This document shows positions 31,494 to 42,921 of a DNA stretch of 64,000 bases, piece by piece. Below the pieces are notes generated by a model, which did not search any database, had not been told where the DNA came from, and saw only the letters and a program-made list of their open reading frames with translations. The stretch's first letter is position 1. The number at the start of each line of letters is the position of its first letter. The translations under genes and the position numbers were made by a program. The stretch comes from Paralithodes platypus. Taxonomy: Eukaryota; Arthropoda; Malacostraca; Decapoda; Lithodidae. The stretch spans positions 1,877,542-1,941,541 of the forward strand of contig CM064573.1 of NCBI GenBank assembly GCA_032716605.1, given 5' to 3'.

Positions 31494-32159
31494 TAATACT
31501 AATACTAATAATTATAAAACTGAGAATACGTAAAGAGCCATACAGGAAGGAGGGAATTAATGTCACCAGCAAAAGGCAGTTCCCTTTCATCACCAGCTGC
31601 CGACGAGTGTGTGTGATTGTTCCCGGATACCTGATACCCTTGTGGCCGCTCACGCACACGCACACACGCACAATAGGCCTACACGCACACGCACAATAGG
31701 CCTACAAGAACGCGATTTCCAATATACCATAGAGAGGTTCATATGCATTCATGTTTCGGATGGATGCGATAGGCCTACATGTACAGTTGGCCAGATAAAT
31801 CGTGTAGCGGCTGTCATTACGTTTTGCTCTCTGTGTGCTGTATTAATGTCTGTTGGATGTTGGCTAGGATGTGTATAGATAGGGACATGTTTGTATATCT
31901 CACTCGAAACGACAAATTAATGCTTAAATAGTGCTGATACCAATTATTGATCGAAATATACTTGTTGCCGCGACATCACTTATTTGGCCGACTGTACCCC
32001 ACAGATAATTGATCTACATATGGACAATGAAGGACGTGCGCACATATATAGTAACACATGCACACTCACACTCACACACACGATCAATTAATAGCATGCG
32101 GGACACTACGAGAATAGTTTCAAATCCTATAAAACACAAACAGGTGAATAAAATTGGGT
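31057..32159. other. AT-rich stretch with (AAT)n
   Basis: (AAT)n-type runs at 31398-31505. TAGGCCTACA occurs three times near 31673-31780 among CACACGCACA units. No gene recognised. Confidence 0.6.
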
Positions 32160-32434
32160 AAACACATATTCACAAAAAAAAAAAAAAAAAAAAAAAAAAA
32201 CACACACACACAAACATACACACAGACACAAACCGATTACTATTATTATTAATTTATTATCATTATTTTTATTATTGTAATCATTATCATTATTATTAAT
32301 AGTATTATTATTACACACACACACACACACACACACAGACATAAACCGATTACTATTATTATAAATGTATTATTATTAATTTATCATCATTATTATTTTA
32401 TTATGGTTATCATTATCATTATTATTAATAGTAT

Positions 32435-32477
<43 letters not shown>

Positions 32478-32899
32478 TGAAAACCCCTATACCTCAGTAC
32501 TGCGAGTGTAAATACAACCTTAGTATGCAATACAAGCACCAAACACTTACACACACTAATACTCTCAATACAAATATCTACTGTATAATATATCTGATTA
32601 CGAAACCAAAATGAACTTATTATTGTTCCTGCATAATAATCCCTTCATAAAACAAAGGAGTACAGAGGAAAACCAGCAACAACAGATGTACAGTATAAAC
32701 AATGATACGCAAACATTGATGAGGGTAATGATGTATTTAGATAATATTTAATGATGCAAACACTTATTTGTTTGAAACTGCAATGTGATTCATTACTACG
32801 CACACAAACTAAGCACGCACACACACACACACACACACACACCCACACCCACACACACACATCCACACCCACACCCACACACACACACCCTCACACCCC

Positions 32900-32938
<39 letters not shown>

Positions 32939-32967
32939 ACACTCACACCCCACACCCCACACCCACC

Positions 32968-33022
<55 letters not shown>

Positions 33023-33199
33023 CGGTCTTTATTATATGTTAGAGTTAAGCTACACACTGTTCCTTTGTACATTTTCAGCCAACGGCTGCGATTATCAATA
33101 AGCAGTTTATTATTATTATTTATTATACACACACACACACACACACACACACATATTACAAATTCCAGCCAACCCATCAATTTCCCATCAACACTTTTA

Positions 33200-33250
<51 letters not shown>

Positions 33251-33300
33251 CACTCTAACACACACACACGAAAGACAAAAATATACTCATAAAACAAAAA
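32160..33300 (+). repeat. Composite (CA)n region with a retroelement 3' end
   Basis: Poly-A 32173-32199, (CA)n at 32313-32337, 32438-32474, 32815-33020, 33127-33151 and 33202-33245. Two similar 120-bp blocks (ATAAACCGATTACTATTATT) precede the first two. 33033-33122 (GTTAGAGTTAAGCTA, ACTGTTCCT, CATTTTCAG, then (ATT)n) recurs at 63597-63705 and looks like a retroelement 3' end. Confidence 0.75.
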
Positions 33301-33550
33301 TCCCCAAATAATCCGAGCGAGGAAATTCCTGAGGGCGGTTAAGAGGCTCATTAAACGCCCATCTACGCCCTTCACCTTTCACGCCTTTTATACGGGCGGG
33401 CAAAAATGACGCTCCTCCTCATTTTTACGGGCGTTGACGAGTGGCAGAACTGACCACTGGGGGCGGGGGGGGCTCTTGGGTGGCCTGAGTGGGTGGGTGG
33501 GGGAGGGTGGGGGGGGGGGGGAGGAGGGAAAGAAAGAGAGAGAGAGAGAG
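33301..33550. other. Unassigned stretch with G-rich part
   Basis: ACGCCCTTCACCTTTCACGC-type sequence, then G-rich 33460-33525 and a short (GA)n. Nothing recognised. Confidence 0.5.
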
Positions 33551-33690
33551 AGATATTTTGTTTACATAGATTTACAAAGATACACAGGCCACACTGATCT
33601 TACGATCCCTGCGAGGTGGCTAGGACTTAATCCTAATAGAGATAGCAACCCTAAGAGAAAGTGGAAGGAAAGGATAGCAAAGATGGAGAG
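33551..33690 (-). mobile_element. LINE 3' UTR fragment (type I)
   Basis: Matches 53830-53970 (minus) and the plus strand at 43718-43815: GATCCCTGCGAGGTGGCTAG, ACTTAATCC, TAGAGATAGCAACCCTAAGA. It resembles the 3' UTR of the LINE at 4440-4862. Confidence 0.55.
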
Positions 33691-33805
33691 AGAGAGAGAA
33701 TGTGTGGAAGTGGGTGGATGTACTGTAGGTTGGATAAGGGTGAAGAGAGAGGTTGGTAAGATTGAATTATATGAACAGGAGAATGGGAGTGTAGAGGTTG
33801 GACAA

Positions 33806-34020
33806 AAATGACAAAAATACGGTCGGGTGATAGATAATACACAAATATATAAATACAAACATACGGTCGGGTGATAGATAATACACAAATATATAAATAC
33901 AAACATACGGTCGGGTGATAGATAATACACAAATATATAAATACAAACATACGGTCGGGTGATAGATAATACAAATATACAAACATACGGTCGGGTGATA
34001 GATAATACACAAATATATAA
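33806..34020 (+). repeat. 44-bp tandem repeat, about 5 units
   Basis: The unit is ACGGTCGGGTGATAGATAAT plus ACACAAATATATAAATACAA and ACAT; one unit is shortened to 35 bp. Confidence 0.9.
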
Positions 34021-34092
34021 ATAAATAAATACATGATAAAGAGGAAATCTACTATGACACAGAAGGTCACTGGATACAACCTGGAGCCCTAT

Positions 34093-34313
34093 TAACCCTT
34101 TGAGTACCAGCGACGTGTGTTATATTTTAGTCTAGCTATATTTAGACGATATTATGCAGCTTAGGACGAATCTGGGGTACCGGTAGTTAAAAAGGGTTGG
34201 TTGAGATATCCTGAAGTCTTATTATTGCTAGAGGTCCTTCGTAAGCTGAACGAAATCGTCTAATAGTTGCCAGAATATGATGAAAAGGACGTCAGCGGTA
34301 CTGAACGGGTTAA
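34093..34313. mobile_element. TTAA element, family C, copy C4
   Basis: TTAA at 34093-34096 and 34310-34313. Ends CCCTTTGAGTACCAGCGACG and CGTCAGCGGTACTGAACGGG, with subterminal TAGACGAT/ATCGTCTA. Confidence 0.85.
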
Positions 34314-34820
34314 GCCATCAACCCCTCCTGACAGAGATTAAGCTTGGCTAGAGTTACCCCCAGCGAAAAGGCTTTCAATACAAAGCATTGCCATACAAGT
34401 AGTATCAAGTAGCAAAAGAAACACACAAAATCAAGAGAAGGAAACGAATGACGTATACAGACTAATAACACACATCACAAAGCCACTCCAACAGCTTCCT
34501 CTCTTTCCAACACCTCTTACCTCTTCTCTACACTCTTCAGAACATAGGAAAGTAAAAAGTAGCTACCAGGTGCCGCTGTAAAGGCTTATCCCTCAATACC
34601 TTCACCTGACTTGTAGGAATCTGTTTGAGCAGATGGAAAAAGAATGGAAAACCTTGAAACTCCATTAGCACCACCCTTACACTTTATCCACTGGAGTCTT
34701 ACTGCATTCTACATTAGACCACTCATCTCTCTCTAGTGTTGGGTGAGAGGGTCATAGAGGAGGGGAGGTGTCACATTAAGAGAAGTTCACGTCTTCTTCA
34801 AGTGATCCTCCTCCTTCAAT

Positions 34821-34882
<62 letters not shown>

Positions 34883-34973
34883 TCGATTCCCTGGCTCATA
34901 GTTTCTCCTTCCTCCTCACTTTTACTCAACACTAGCATTCGTGGAAACATTTTCACATATAAGATCTAATCTA
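34314..34973. other. Unassigned stretch with (TC)n
   Basis: (TC)n at 34821-34880. The preceding sequence is non-repetitive, CT-leaning, and without a gene that I can support. Confidence 0.5.
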
Positions 34974-35177
34974 CCTGGAACATACTTCTCTCAAAAGTTG
35001 TAAGCAGTTTTTCAGTAGAACAGTTCAAGAAGAGAGTAGATAGTATTTTGCACACTCTGTAATGAGTGTAGTGCACTAAACAGACTCTCTCCTTTCACTT
35101 CGATTATCTCCCCGGAATGGACCGCAAAGTCTCTTGAGATACAATTACGTGTAACTCCTTGTAACTCACTCATTCAC
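34974..35177 (+). pseudogene. LINE C-terminus and tail
   Basis: The frame ending at 35062 reads TWNILLSKVVSSFSVEQFKK, then RVDSILHTL and a stop, the WNxLP...SxxxFKxRLD-type end of a CR1-group polymerase. The 3' end is CTTGTAACTCCTTGTAACTC, a repeated-unit tail. It is strongly 5'-truncated. Confidence 0.75.
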
Positions 35178-35287
35178 TCTCACACACACACACACTCTCT
35201 CTCAATGTCTCCTTTACGACAGGTCTCCGGGCGTGGCTTCTTCAGATCCTACTTTATGTCCGAACTATTGCCCCCCCCCCCCCCCCT

Positions 35288-35325
<38 letters not shown>

Positions 35326-35372
35326 CTTCAGATCCTCCTACTTTGTCGGAACTATGACTACTCTCTCTCTCT

Positions 35373-35403
<31 letters not shown>

Positions 35404-35725
35404 AGATCCTACTTTATTGTGGAACTATCGGCACTCCTCGCCCCTTCACGAGCCTTCCTAACTCTCCCACTATCGCCTCCAAGGAAGAGCTTTTAAAAGG
35501 AGCAGGAGGAATGGGGCAGTTGGGAAAGAGCAATGGGAAAGAAAAAAAAATCACAGGAAGATGGCGGGAAAATGACGGAATATTATGGAAAAGTTATGTG
35601 TCTTTTCTTTGAGGCTACGACTCTGTCAAGTCTACATAATATATTGGACAGGCAAGAGGTTGAGAAGAAGAAGAAGAGCAAGAAAAGTGCACAATGGGAT
35701 GGGGGGGGGGGGGCGACAGGAAAGA
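35178..35725. repeat. CT-rich low-complexity DNA
   Basis: Two or three related blocks (TTCAGATCCTACTTTRTSGG then AACTATNG, followed by C runs and (CT)n) between 35237 and 35430, forming a loose tandem repeat. G13 at 35701-35713. Confidence 0.65.
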
Positions 35726-35950
35726 GTCGTCTGCTGCTCTTTCTAATACACCCAATAGTAATCAGTTTCCTTCCAGTGAGTCGAAATATATAGATTGAAG
35801 TCTATCAAAATATCACTCATTTCTATATTCATTCATGTTACAGACATATTACTCTCAAATGCTATTCAGTTCATTGCCCAATATACAAAGTATAGGATAA
35901 ATACAACAGAATATATTAGGCTTACAGAGACATTTGGCAAGGATCCCTAA
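35726..35950 (+). repeat. Duplicated sequence, copy 2 (unoccupied TTAA site)
   Basis: Homologous to 10536-10738 plus 11069-11097. At 35916-35919 it reads TTAG where copy 1 carries the whole A5 element between two TTAA. Confidence 0.85.
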
Positions 35951-36094
35951 GGTTTCGAATGACAAAGAATGGACTGGCAGTGTCTAAGCTATAAATGAAC
36001 AAAACAGTTATAGAAGAATGGAATGGCTAAATGTCTAAGCTATAAATGGAAAATAGACAAAGATTTGCAATAAGGCCTTGATGGAATGCTATTG

Positions 36095-36153
<59 letters not shown>

Positions 36154-36544
36154 TAATCATTGTTGCCAAGCATCAGCAAAATGTATCACACTAATCAGAG
36201 CCAGGTGGTTGAAAATAGACTATGACCTGTTTCAAAATAGGGAGGTCAGGAATCATGAACCATAAACTGAAAAATAAAAATAAAAATAATCATATAATAA
36301 TAAAAACGATAGGAAACTAAATTACTACCAATATATCCAGTGATTTTATACTCTCTCTCTCTCTCTCATTTTTATTATTATTTTTTTTTTTTTTTTCAGT
36401 GTTGAGTTAGCCAGGAACCACACACAGACTTTCCAAAGGCGAAGGAGGTGCCGAAGCGTAGGAGACTAGGAGGACCGAATTAAAGGGAGGGGCTGAGGAC
36501 TTAAAGGACGGGACTGAGGACTTATGACTGGCGCGACCCTTTGG
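35951..36544. other. AT-rich stretch with (TA)n
   Basis: (TA)n at 36097-36149, (CT)n near 36350 and poly-T at 36377-36397. No gene recognised. Confidence 0.55.
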
Positions 36545-36960
36545 AGTGTTGTTCCTGCCGTGTGAAGGGTACTTGGAGGAGGGGAAGAGGGAGGGGAGGA
36601 TGAATAGCTGGAGGGTAGGAGTGGTGGAGTGGTGGAAGAGGTGTGGAGAAACGAAGAAGAGAGAGAAAGGGAGGAAGGGTGGAAGAAGGAAGGGGGTGGA
36701 ATGTGGAAGAGGGGTGGAGGAAGGAAGGAGAGTTGGAGTGGTGGAGGAATACTGGAGTTGGTGTGGTAGCTGTGGTGGAGGAAGGAAGGAGGGAGAAAGG
36801 GAAGAGGGGTGGAGGAAGGAAGGCGAGAGGGTAGGTGTGGTTGAGTGGTGAAGGAATCGTGGAGAGTTGGTGTGGTAGCCGTGGTGGAGGAATACTAGGG
36901 AGTATGGTGGGTGTGGTGGAGGAATGAAGAAGGATAGGGGTTGGGTTGGATTGGTGGAGT
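36545..36960 (+). repeat. Purine-rich minisatellite-like tract
   Basis: GGAGGAAGGAAGG, GGAGTGGTGGAG and GTTGGTGTGGTAGC recur irregularly. The Gly/Glu/Arg frames here are an effect of composition. Confidence 0.75.
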
Positions 36961-36968
36961 GATCTTGT

Positions 36969-37379
36969 TAGCCCTTTCGCGCACCAGAACGCGATTGCGG
37001 CGTTTCAGGGATACTTTAAAAACCTTTGTGACCATCAGGGGTGTTTAGAAACCTTTAGTTTAGTTACTTCAACCTCTGCAGGTGTCTTTGAACCGTTTGT
37101 GGGCTACTACTTGTTCCACTCGTTATCTAGAAACAAATATCTTATGTTTTTTTGTGTTGAGTTTTATCCTGTGTTATTCCCCAGGTCGAGTTACCCCCTT
37201 GCCAGACAGACCACTCACACTAGACTGTTTTACCTGGACGACCATTGAACACACAAGCAGCGGTAGGCAGACATATTACATAGACATATATTTACTAATT
37301 TTTGGAGAGGTAATTATGAGATTAAGATAAACAAATTTCTGAATACCAAAAGGCAATCCCCTGATCATGAAAGGGCTAG
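36969..37379. mobile_element. Family D, long variant D4
   Basis: Ends TTAGCCCTTTCGCGCACCAG and CATGAAAGGGCTAG. The interior matches D1 on both sides, but about 200 extra bases lie between GTGTCTTTGAACCGTTTGTG and TTTTTGGAGAGGTAATTATG. The extra block recurs at 37766-37935. Confidence 0.65.
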
Positions 37380-37756
37380 TAAGCTGGTGTTCTGGAGTCC
37401 CGGGTTTAAATCCCGATGTGTCCATGGGAAGATACTATTGAAATGAACCCTAGGCCTATATCTGATTACTATCGTCGGGGAACATAACGTGCAGTGGTAT
37501 ACAGTAGGCCTAGGCTCGCTACAATAATCTGAGGTGGACCATATGTGTGTGTGTGTGTGTGGTAGGCTTGAGGTTCAGATAAGGGTAGCTGCAGATTAGG
37601 TCGATATGAGAGAGAGAGAGAGAGAGTGAGTCAGTCAGTCGTCAGAGATTATGATATAAGACGGCTTCGATGAGTCGAAACTGCACCGTGCCAGGAGGAG
37701 ACATCAAGATGACGTAGGTGTGCGAATGCAACAATACGACTAAGCTGGTTTCATAA
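37380..37756. repeat. SINE-like B-box and inverted copy of repeat G
   Basis: AAGCTGGTGTTCTGGAGTCC then CGGGTTTAAATCCCG resembles a tRNA T-arm. 37440-37610 is the inverse of 29862-30006 with its own (GT)n. Confidence 0.55.
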
Positions 37757-38230
37757 TCTGGTCTACACTCGTTATCTAGAAAAAAATATCTTATGATTTT
37801 ATGTGTTGAGTTTTATCCTATGTTATTCCCCAGGTTGAGTTACCCCCTTGCCAGACAGGCCACTCAGGCTAAGCTGTTTGCCTGGATGCCCATTAAACAC
37901 ACAGACACTATGACAGTCAAACATATTACACAGATTTGCATAGACGAAGACGGAGAAATATTAACTAAATATTATGAAAACAACTTTGAGCACACAGAAA
38001 TAAAAAATCAACTGTCAGACAAATTACACAGATCTGTAAATTATGTAGACGAAAACGGAGAGAATGAACAGATTAATATGAAAACGCCCATTGAACATAC
38101 AGAAGCAGACTAGATTTGTATATGACGTAGATGGAAACGGAGAAAAATGAACGAATTAATATGAAAACACCCCTCGCACACACAGACATAAAGCCATATT
38201 ACATACATGTGTTAATCATATATACGATAA
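37757..38230 (+). repeat. Block shared with D4 plus 100-bp imperfect repeats
   Basis: 37766-37935 matches the extra block of D4 (ACTCGTTATCTAGAAA, TTATTCCCCAGGT, GAGTTACCCCCTTGCCAGAC). It continues into three or four degenerate units sharing GTAGAYGRAAACGGAGA and AATATGAAAAC. The 106-codon frame spans these repeats and matches nothing I know. Confidence 0.6.
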
Positions 38231-38897
38231 CAGAACACATATACAAACTATTATGAAAATGCACCAAATGAGTACTTACATGGAGGAGATGAGAAGTTCC
38301 CAGGTTAATCAATTGTCTGAAAGAAGAGAAAGATGCTTAATTCAAACAAAATATATTATCATGCCATAAACCAAGATACATTTAATCCTCTTTGTTCCGG
38401 CGATGTCTTTTTGGGGTGAGAGAGACTAGAAAAATACAATGCTGTAATTGTAAGAGTACTTTAATTATAACCCATAAAACAGTAATGACTAGATAATTAT
38501 AATACACACATTAGAGAAAGTTAGATAGAAGACATAGAAGACACACAGATATATAGATTTGTAATTTTAAGATATAATATACCACTGTAATTGAACAACA
38601 TCCAACATAAATCGCTATATATAATAAAGAGACAAATGTAAGAAAGTGAGAGACTAAAGAGAGAAACAAACACAGAAAAAAAGTATTATAATTGGAAGCC
38701 ATAAATTGCTAAATATAATACAGGCAAATTAGCGAATGTGAGAAATATAGAATTGTTATTTAATTATATAATATAGCACTTAAATTGTAAGATATAAAAT
38801 AGATACCGGTACATAAAAAGACAAATTAGAGAAACAGAGACTAAATCAATAAATCCGGTACTTTAATACAAGCTGTAAAAAAACATTACCATATATA
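38231..38897. other. AT-rich stretch with a C-family fragment
   Basis: TTAATCCTCTTTGTTCCGGC then GATGTC at 38383-38409 resembles a family C left end. The remainder is AT-rich with repeated GAGACAAATTAGAGAAA-like phrases. Confidence 0.5.
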
Positions 38898-39130
38898 TTA
38901 ACCCTTTCACGCATTTATGACGCAAAGGTTGCCAGACTAGCAATAAGACAGAGTTCTCTCACTCTTATAATTACCTCTCCAAAATTAGTTTTCTGCCCAC
39001 AGCTAACTCAAAGACAACTGCAGAGGTTGAAGTAACTAAACTAAATGTGTCTAAATACACCTGATGGTAACAAAGGCTTTAAAGTATCCTCAATAGGCTC
39101 AAAATCGCGTCATATGCGTGAAAGGGTTAA
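38898..39130. mobile_element. TTAA element, family D, copy D5
   Basis: TTAA at 38898-38901 and 39127-39130. Ends CCCTTTCACGCATTTATGAC and GTCATATGCGTGAAAGGG, a near-perfect inverted repeat of about 20 bases. This is the best-preserved D copy. Confidence 0.9.
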
Positions 39131-39364
39131 TGAGACAAATTAGAGAAAGGGCTATATAGAGTTATGTAATTGTAAGCTACCTAAGAGTAATTGCTAGTTA
39201 AAATAAGGAAAGAAACTAAAGAAGTACAGTACTGTAATAGGATATAATATAACAATGGCTAAATATAAAGAGACAAATTAGAGAAAGTGAGAGAGAGAAA
39301 AGAGAGAGAGGAAAGGGCGGCCACTGAGTGTGACGTGAAGGGCCCTTAAGAGGTGCCACTAATC

Positions 39365-39960
39365 CAACCCTCCTACTCCTACCTCCTCCCTCCCCCTCCT
39401 CCTCCTCCCTCCCCCTCCTACTTCCTCCCTCCCTGCCCCTCCTCCTCCTCCCTCCTCCTCCTACCACTTATTATTATTATTACCTTTTTTGTGTATTATT
39501 ATTATTCTCCTCCCTCCCTCCTCCTCCTCCCCTTCAGCCTATTCTCATATTCTATGTTGTCTCTCTCTATTCCCTCTCTTAATCTTTCTCTTATTCATTC
39601 CTTTTCTCTTCTCTTCTCTTCTCTTCTCTTCTCTTCTCCTCCTCCTCCTCCTCCTCCTCTTCTTTCCTTACTTCCTTCTATCATAACAACCTTTCTTTCT
39701 CCACCTTTTCTACCTTGATCTGCCTCCTTGTCTGTGTCTTCTCCTCCCTCCCCCTCCCCCTCCCTGCTCCTCCTCCATGACTGTTACAAGGGCACGGTGG
39801 AGAACAGAGGGGGAGGGGGGGGGGGGGGAGAGAAGCGGGATGGAGAGTAGGGGAGAAGCGCGGAGAGGATGGGGGAGGGAAGGAGAGGAGAGGATTGGTG
39901 AGGGGCAGAGGAGAGGCAAAGAGGGAGAGGAGAGGCAAAGAGGGAGAGGAGAGCAAAACA
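39365..39960. repeat. Polypyrimidine tract switching to polypurine
   Basis: 39365-39775 is almost all C/T (CCTCCTCCT, TTCTC units) and 39797-39960 almost all G/A (GAGGGGAGAGG units), around CATGACTGTTACAAGGGCAC. The two halves can pair as an imperfect foldback. Confidence 0.8.
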
Positions 39961-39989
39961 CAAGAGAGTGAGAAACATAATTAGTGACC

Positions 39990-40229
39990 TTTGGTGACAT
40001 TTAGGTGTCAATGTTTTCCTAGCGAGCAAAAGCGAGCTTGTAATTAGGAGGTCAAAGGTCAGGACATGTTTCTACCGAAAAATGTAGACATTTATCTCGA
40101 AAGGGGGGTCTTAGGGGCATTTTTAAAGCTTGATAGAGGTCTAGGGATCAAACTAAAAACATCCCTTTCAGCCATTCAGTACCGGAGACGTCCGGAATTC
40201 TATCCTCTATAACTCTAAAAGGGTTAGAG
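39990..40229 (+). mobile_element. Family A right half joined to a family C left end
   Basis: TTTAGGTGTCAATGTTTTCC to ATAGAGGTCTAGGGATCAAA is a 5'-truncated A copy. CATTCAGTACCGGAGACGTC at 40177-40196 resembles a C left end. Confidence 0.6.
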
Positions 40230-40545
40230 CAAATGGGCAGTCAATTTCCACACATTTTTCCTGGTTGACGCTTCCCAAATGGTAGAAATATTAACGCGAT
40301 TATTCTAATTTCTTTCGAGTTATTGAGGTCAATGATCAAGAAAATGTCCACACTTTTTCCCTGGTTGACTCTTCCCAAATGGTAGAAATAACAAGACAAT
40401 TACACTGTACTCTAGTTTCTAATGAGCTATTGAGGTCAGTGGGCAGTCAATTTCCACACTTTTTCCCTGGTTGACTCTTCCCAAATGGTAAAAACATTAA
40501 CGCGATTACTCTAGTTTCTCTCGAGTTATTGAGGTCCGCGGTCAA
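40230..40545 (+). repeat. About 115-bp tandem repeat, 3 units
   Basis: The units share TCCACACTTTTTCCCTGGTT, GACTCTTCCCAAATGGTAGA and GAGTTATTGAGGTC. Confidence 0.9.
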
Positions 40546-40659
40546 GATGTTTGGCCCTAATAAAAATAAACAGACTCTACTCAACTTAATTATCCCCACA
40601 TCAAATAATCCATCACAGCAGCTCTCCACATCACAACGTCTGTCAGTCAGAAACCATTC

Positions 40660-41018
40660 TTAAGGGGACATGGGCCGGTTTTCTGGACCACTTTCTCCCT
40701 CATGTTTAGCCCCATTAGTGTTCAGATTTGATGACGTTCGGCCCATTAGTTTGACGATTTTAAGACCTTTCGCCCCATTTCGTTGTCAATTTTAAGACCT
40801 TTCGTGCCATTCAGGTGTCGATTTTTTCCTGGCGAGCCTGTAATCTTAAGAGTAACCGGCCTTCGGCCGGAACATTTTTCTACCGAAAACATTTACAAAT
40901 TAATCTAGAAGGGGGATCTGACGGATGTTTTTTTAAGTTTGATGGAGGTCTAGGGAGGAAACTAAAAAATTAATAAATAAATGAAAAATCTGCCAAAAAG
41001 TGAACCATTCCCCCTTAA
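40660..41018 (+). mobile_element. TTAA element, family A, copy A13
   Basis: TTAA at 40660-40663 and 41015-41018. The mirror core has lost GCGATAGC (reads CTGGCGAGCCTG), while CCGGCCTTCGGCCGG is intact. Confidence 0.85.
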
Positions 41019-41092
41019 GAACCCATAAATGTCAGAATTCACAGAGGAATTTAATGTCTGGTAGGATTTCTCGAGCAGCACATTCCGTTCCG

Positions 41093-41210
41093 TTAAGGGG
41101 GTGGTAGTCGCTTTTTCTGGACCCCCTTCTCCCTCATGTTTAGTTTTGAGATTTTAAGACGTTGCGCCCCATTAGTCTGGCGATCTAAAGACATTTTACC
41201 CCATTAATTT
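41093..41210 (+). mobile_element. Family A left fragment A14
   Basis: GTTAAGGGGGTGGTAGTCGC to CCCATTAATTTGG, then broken by (TA)n and (ATT)n. The left end resembles A2. Confidence 0.7.
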
Positions 41211-41938
41211 GGTTATACTGTATATATATATATACCGGTATATTATTATTATTATTATTATTTTTGTTTTTTGTTTTTGTTTTTTTTTATTTATTTTTTG
41301 TTTTTTATCCCCCTAAGCGTATGACGGGGTCTGTGATCTTTTTGTTATGGTATAAATTTGTAAAACAACTGAACTGAAGGTCGATTATGTTCAGCAGCTG
41401 AGTTCACAAAGGACTATAATGAAATAACGCCAGTCTGTAATTGCCGAAGAAAGTTGCAGGAAAAATGGCTGGTGTGATACCGACTTTACCAGCTGACTTT
41501 CTCGCCCGATTATACCAACCGAATTTACCGACCGACTTTCCCGACTGCTCGACTTTAACCACCGACCGACCGACCTTACCTCCCTCCCTCCCGACTTTAC
41601 CGACCGTTGCTCCGCTATGATTAATGAAGTCCTTATCGGGAAAGGGTCTAGCTTGACAAATGACTCGGACGACTGCTTGGTCAATACTCCGGGGCTTAGA
41701 AAACAGTAATTAGTCAAACAAACGATGGTAATTCGTCAGGTTGACTAATTTTAACCTGTCGAGAACGATAGATTGCCGCTGTCTAAGTATTGTTGCTTGG
41801 ACTTAACTGTCTATCTTTGCAAGCATTGAAAGTTGTTGCAAGTTGCACAATTAAATAGCGACAGCAATATTCCCTAAATATGTCTAAAATAGTTGTGAAA
41901 ACATGGAATTTCGAGTTCGTAACTTTCACTTTGTGGGT
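41211..41938. other. Unassigned stretch with CCGACTTTA-like units
   Basis: T-rich 41265-41300, then irregular repeats of CCGACTTTACC and CCGACCGACC at 41480-41615. No gene recognised. Confidence 0.5.
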
Positions 41939-42372
41939 TTAAAGGGCAGTTTTCTGGACCCTCTTCTTCCTCATGTTGTTGTTGTTGTTGTTGTTCCCCA
42001 AGCTGCCTGGCCGAACAGCCCTAAGGCCCCGAGCAATTCCAAGGCCATAACCGAGTGCCCCCACAGAACGCTTTGGCTTCCATTACTAAGATTGGAAGCC
42101 AAAGCGTCTTCTTCCTCATGTTTAGCCCCATTAGTTTTGACATTTTAAGACATTCGCCCCATTAGCTTAGCGATTTCTCGAATATTTCCTGGCGATCGAT
42201 CGCGAGCCTTCAACTTGGAGGAACCGTCTTTCGGCCGCAGAAAAATGCGTACATATTTATCTCAAAGGCGGTCTTGGGGGTATTTTTGTAAGCTTGAGGG
42301 AGGTCAGGGAGGAAACATATTTCTGTTCAATAATTAAAATTTAATAAACAAAACATTAAAAATATCCCCTGA
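41939..42372 (+). mobile_element. TTAA element, family A, copy A15, carrying a SINE
   Basis: TTAA at 41939-41942; the right end is decayed (ATATCCCCTGAA). The family order is normal apart from an insertion after CTTCTTCCTCATG. The core is altered to TGGCGATCGATCGCGAGCC. Confidence 0.8.
41962..42120 (-). mobile_element. Short SINE-like element, copy 2, with 14-bp target duplication
   Basis: TCTTCTTCCTCATG stands at 41962-41975 and 42107-42120. The 131-bp insert, read on the minus strand, begins with a perfect hairpin (CGCTTTGGCTTCC and GGAAGCCAAAGCG), then CACTCGGTTATGGCCTTGGA and a (CAA)n tail. The copy at 6558-6645 lacks the hairpin head. No polymerase III boxes are visible. Confidence 0.85.
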
Positions 42373-42434
42373 AAATCAATATAGTAATGGCATTATTGAG
42401 AGATATAAAACATACATGATTAAAAAGTACAAAG

Positions 42435-42660
42435 CGTGTTTAAATAGAGCGATTATAGCTAGACAATTCAGTACGCATGTGTAAATAGAGCGATTATAGC
42501 TAGACAATTCAGTACGCATGTGTAAATAGAGCGATTATAGCTAGACAATTCAGTACGCATGTGTAAATAGAGCGATTATAGCTAGACAATTCAGTACGCA
42601 TGTGTAAATAGAGCGATTATAGCTAGACAATTCAATACGCATGTTTAAATAGATCAATTA
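42435..42660 (+). repeat. 41-bp tandem repeat, about 5.5 units
   Basis: The unit is TGTGTAAATAGAGCGATTAT plus AGCTAGACAATTCAGTACGC and A. The last unit is diverged. Confidence 0.9.
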
Positions 42661-42921
42661 TAGCTAGATAATTCAATATAGGCACTATTAGTAGAGTGCA
42701 GGAGGTAATAAAGAGAGGAAGAAGAAGAAGACTGTCGGTGTTTAAAGGACAACACAGCCTTGGGAAGTGATAGATCATTACCATAAGTACACACCCACAG
42801 ACAGAGAGTTAGGGAAAGGTAGTGGTGGTGGTGATGGCTGTGTGAACTGTGGAAATGTTTGGTGGAGTAAGGGGACAGGGGCTGTTTGTTTGCTATATTA
42901 ATTCATTTATTCATGTATTTT
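42661..42921. other. Unassigned stretch
   Basis: GAAGAAGAAG and GGTGGTGGTGAT runs. GGTGGTGATGGCTGTGTGAA recurs near 43248. No gene recognised. Confidence 0.5.

Noticed and set aside
37793..38113. A 106-codon frame with DEDGEI/DENGEN repeats
   Set aside because: It spans degenerate repeats shared with D4, with no family match. I kept it as a repeat, although a parent-element exon cannot be excluded.
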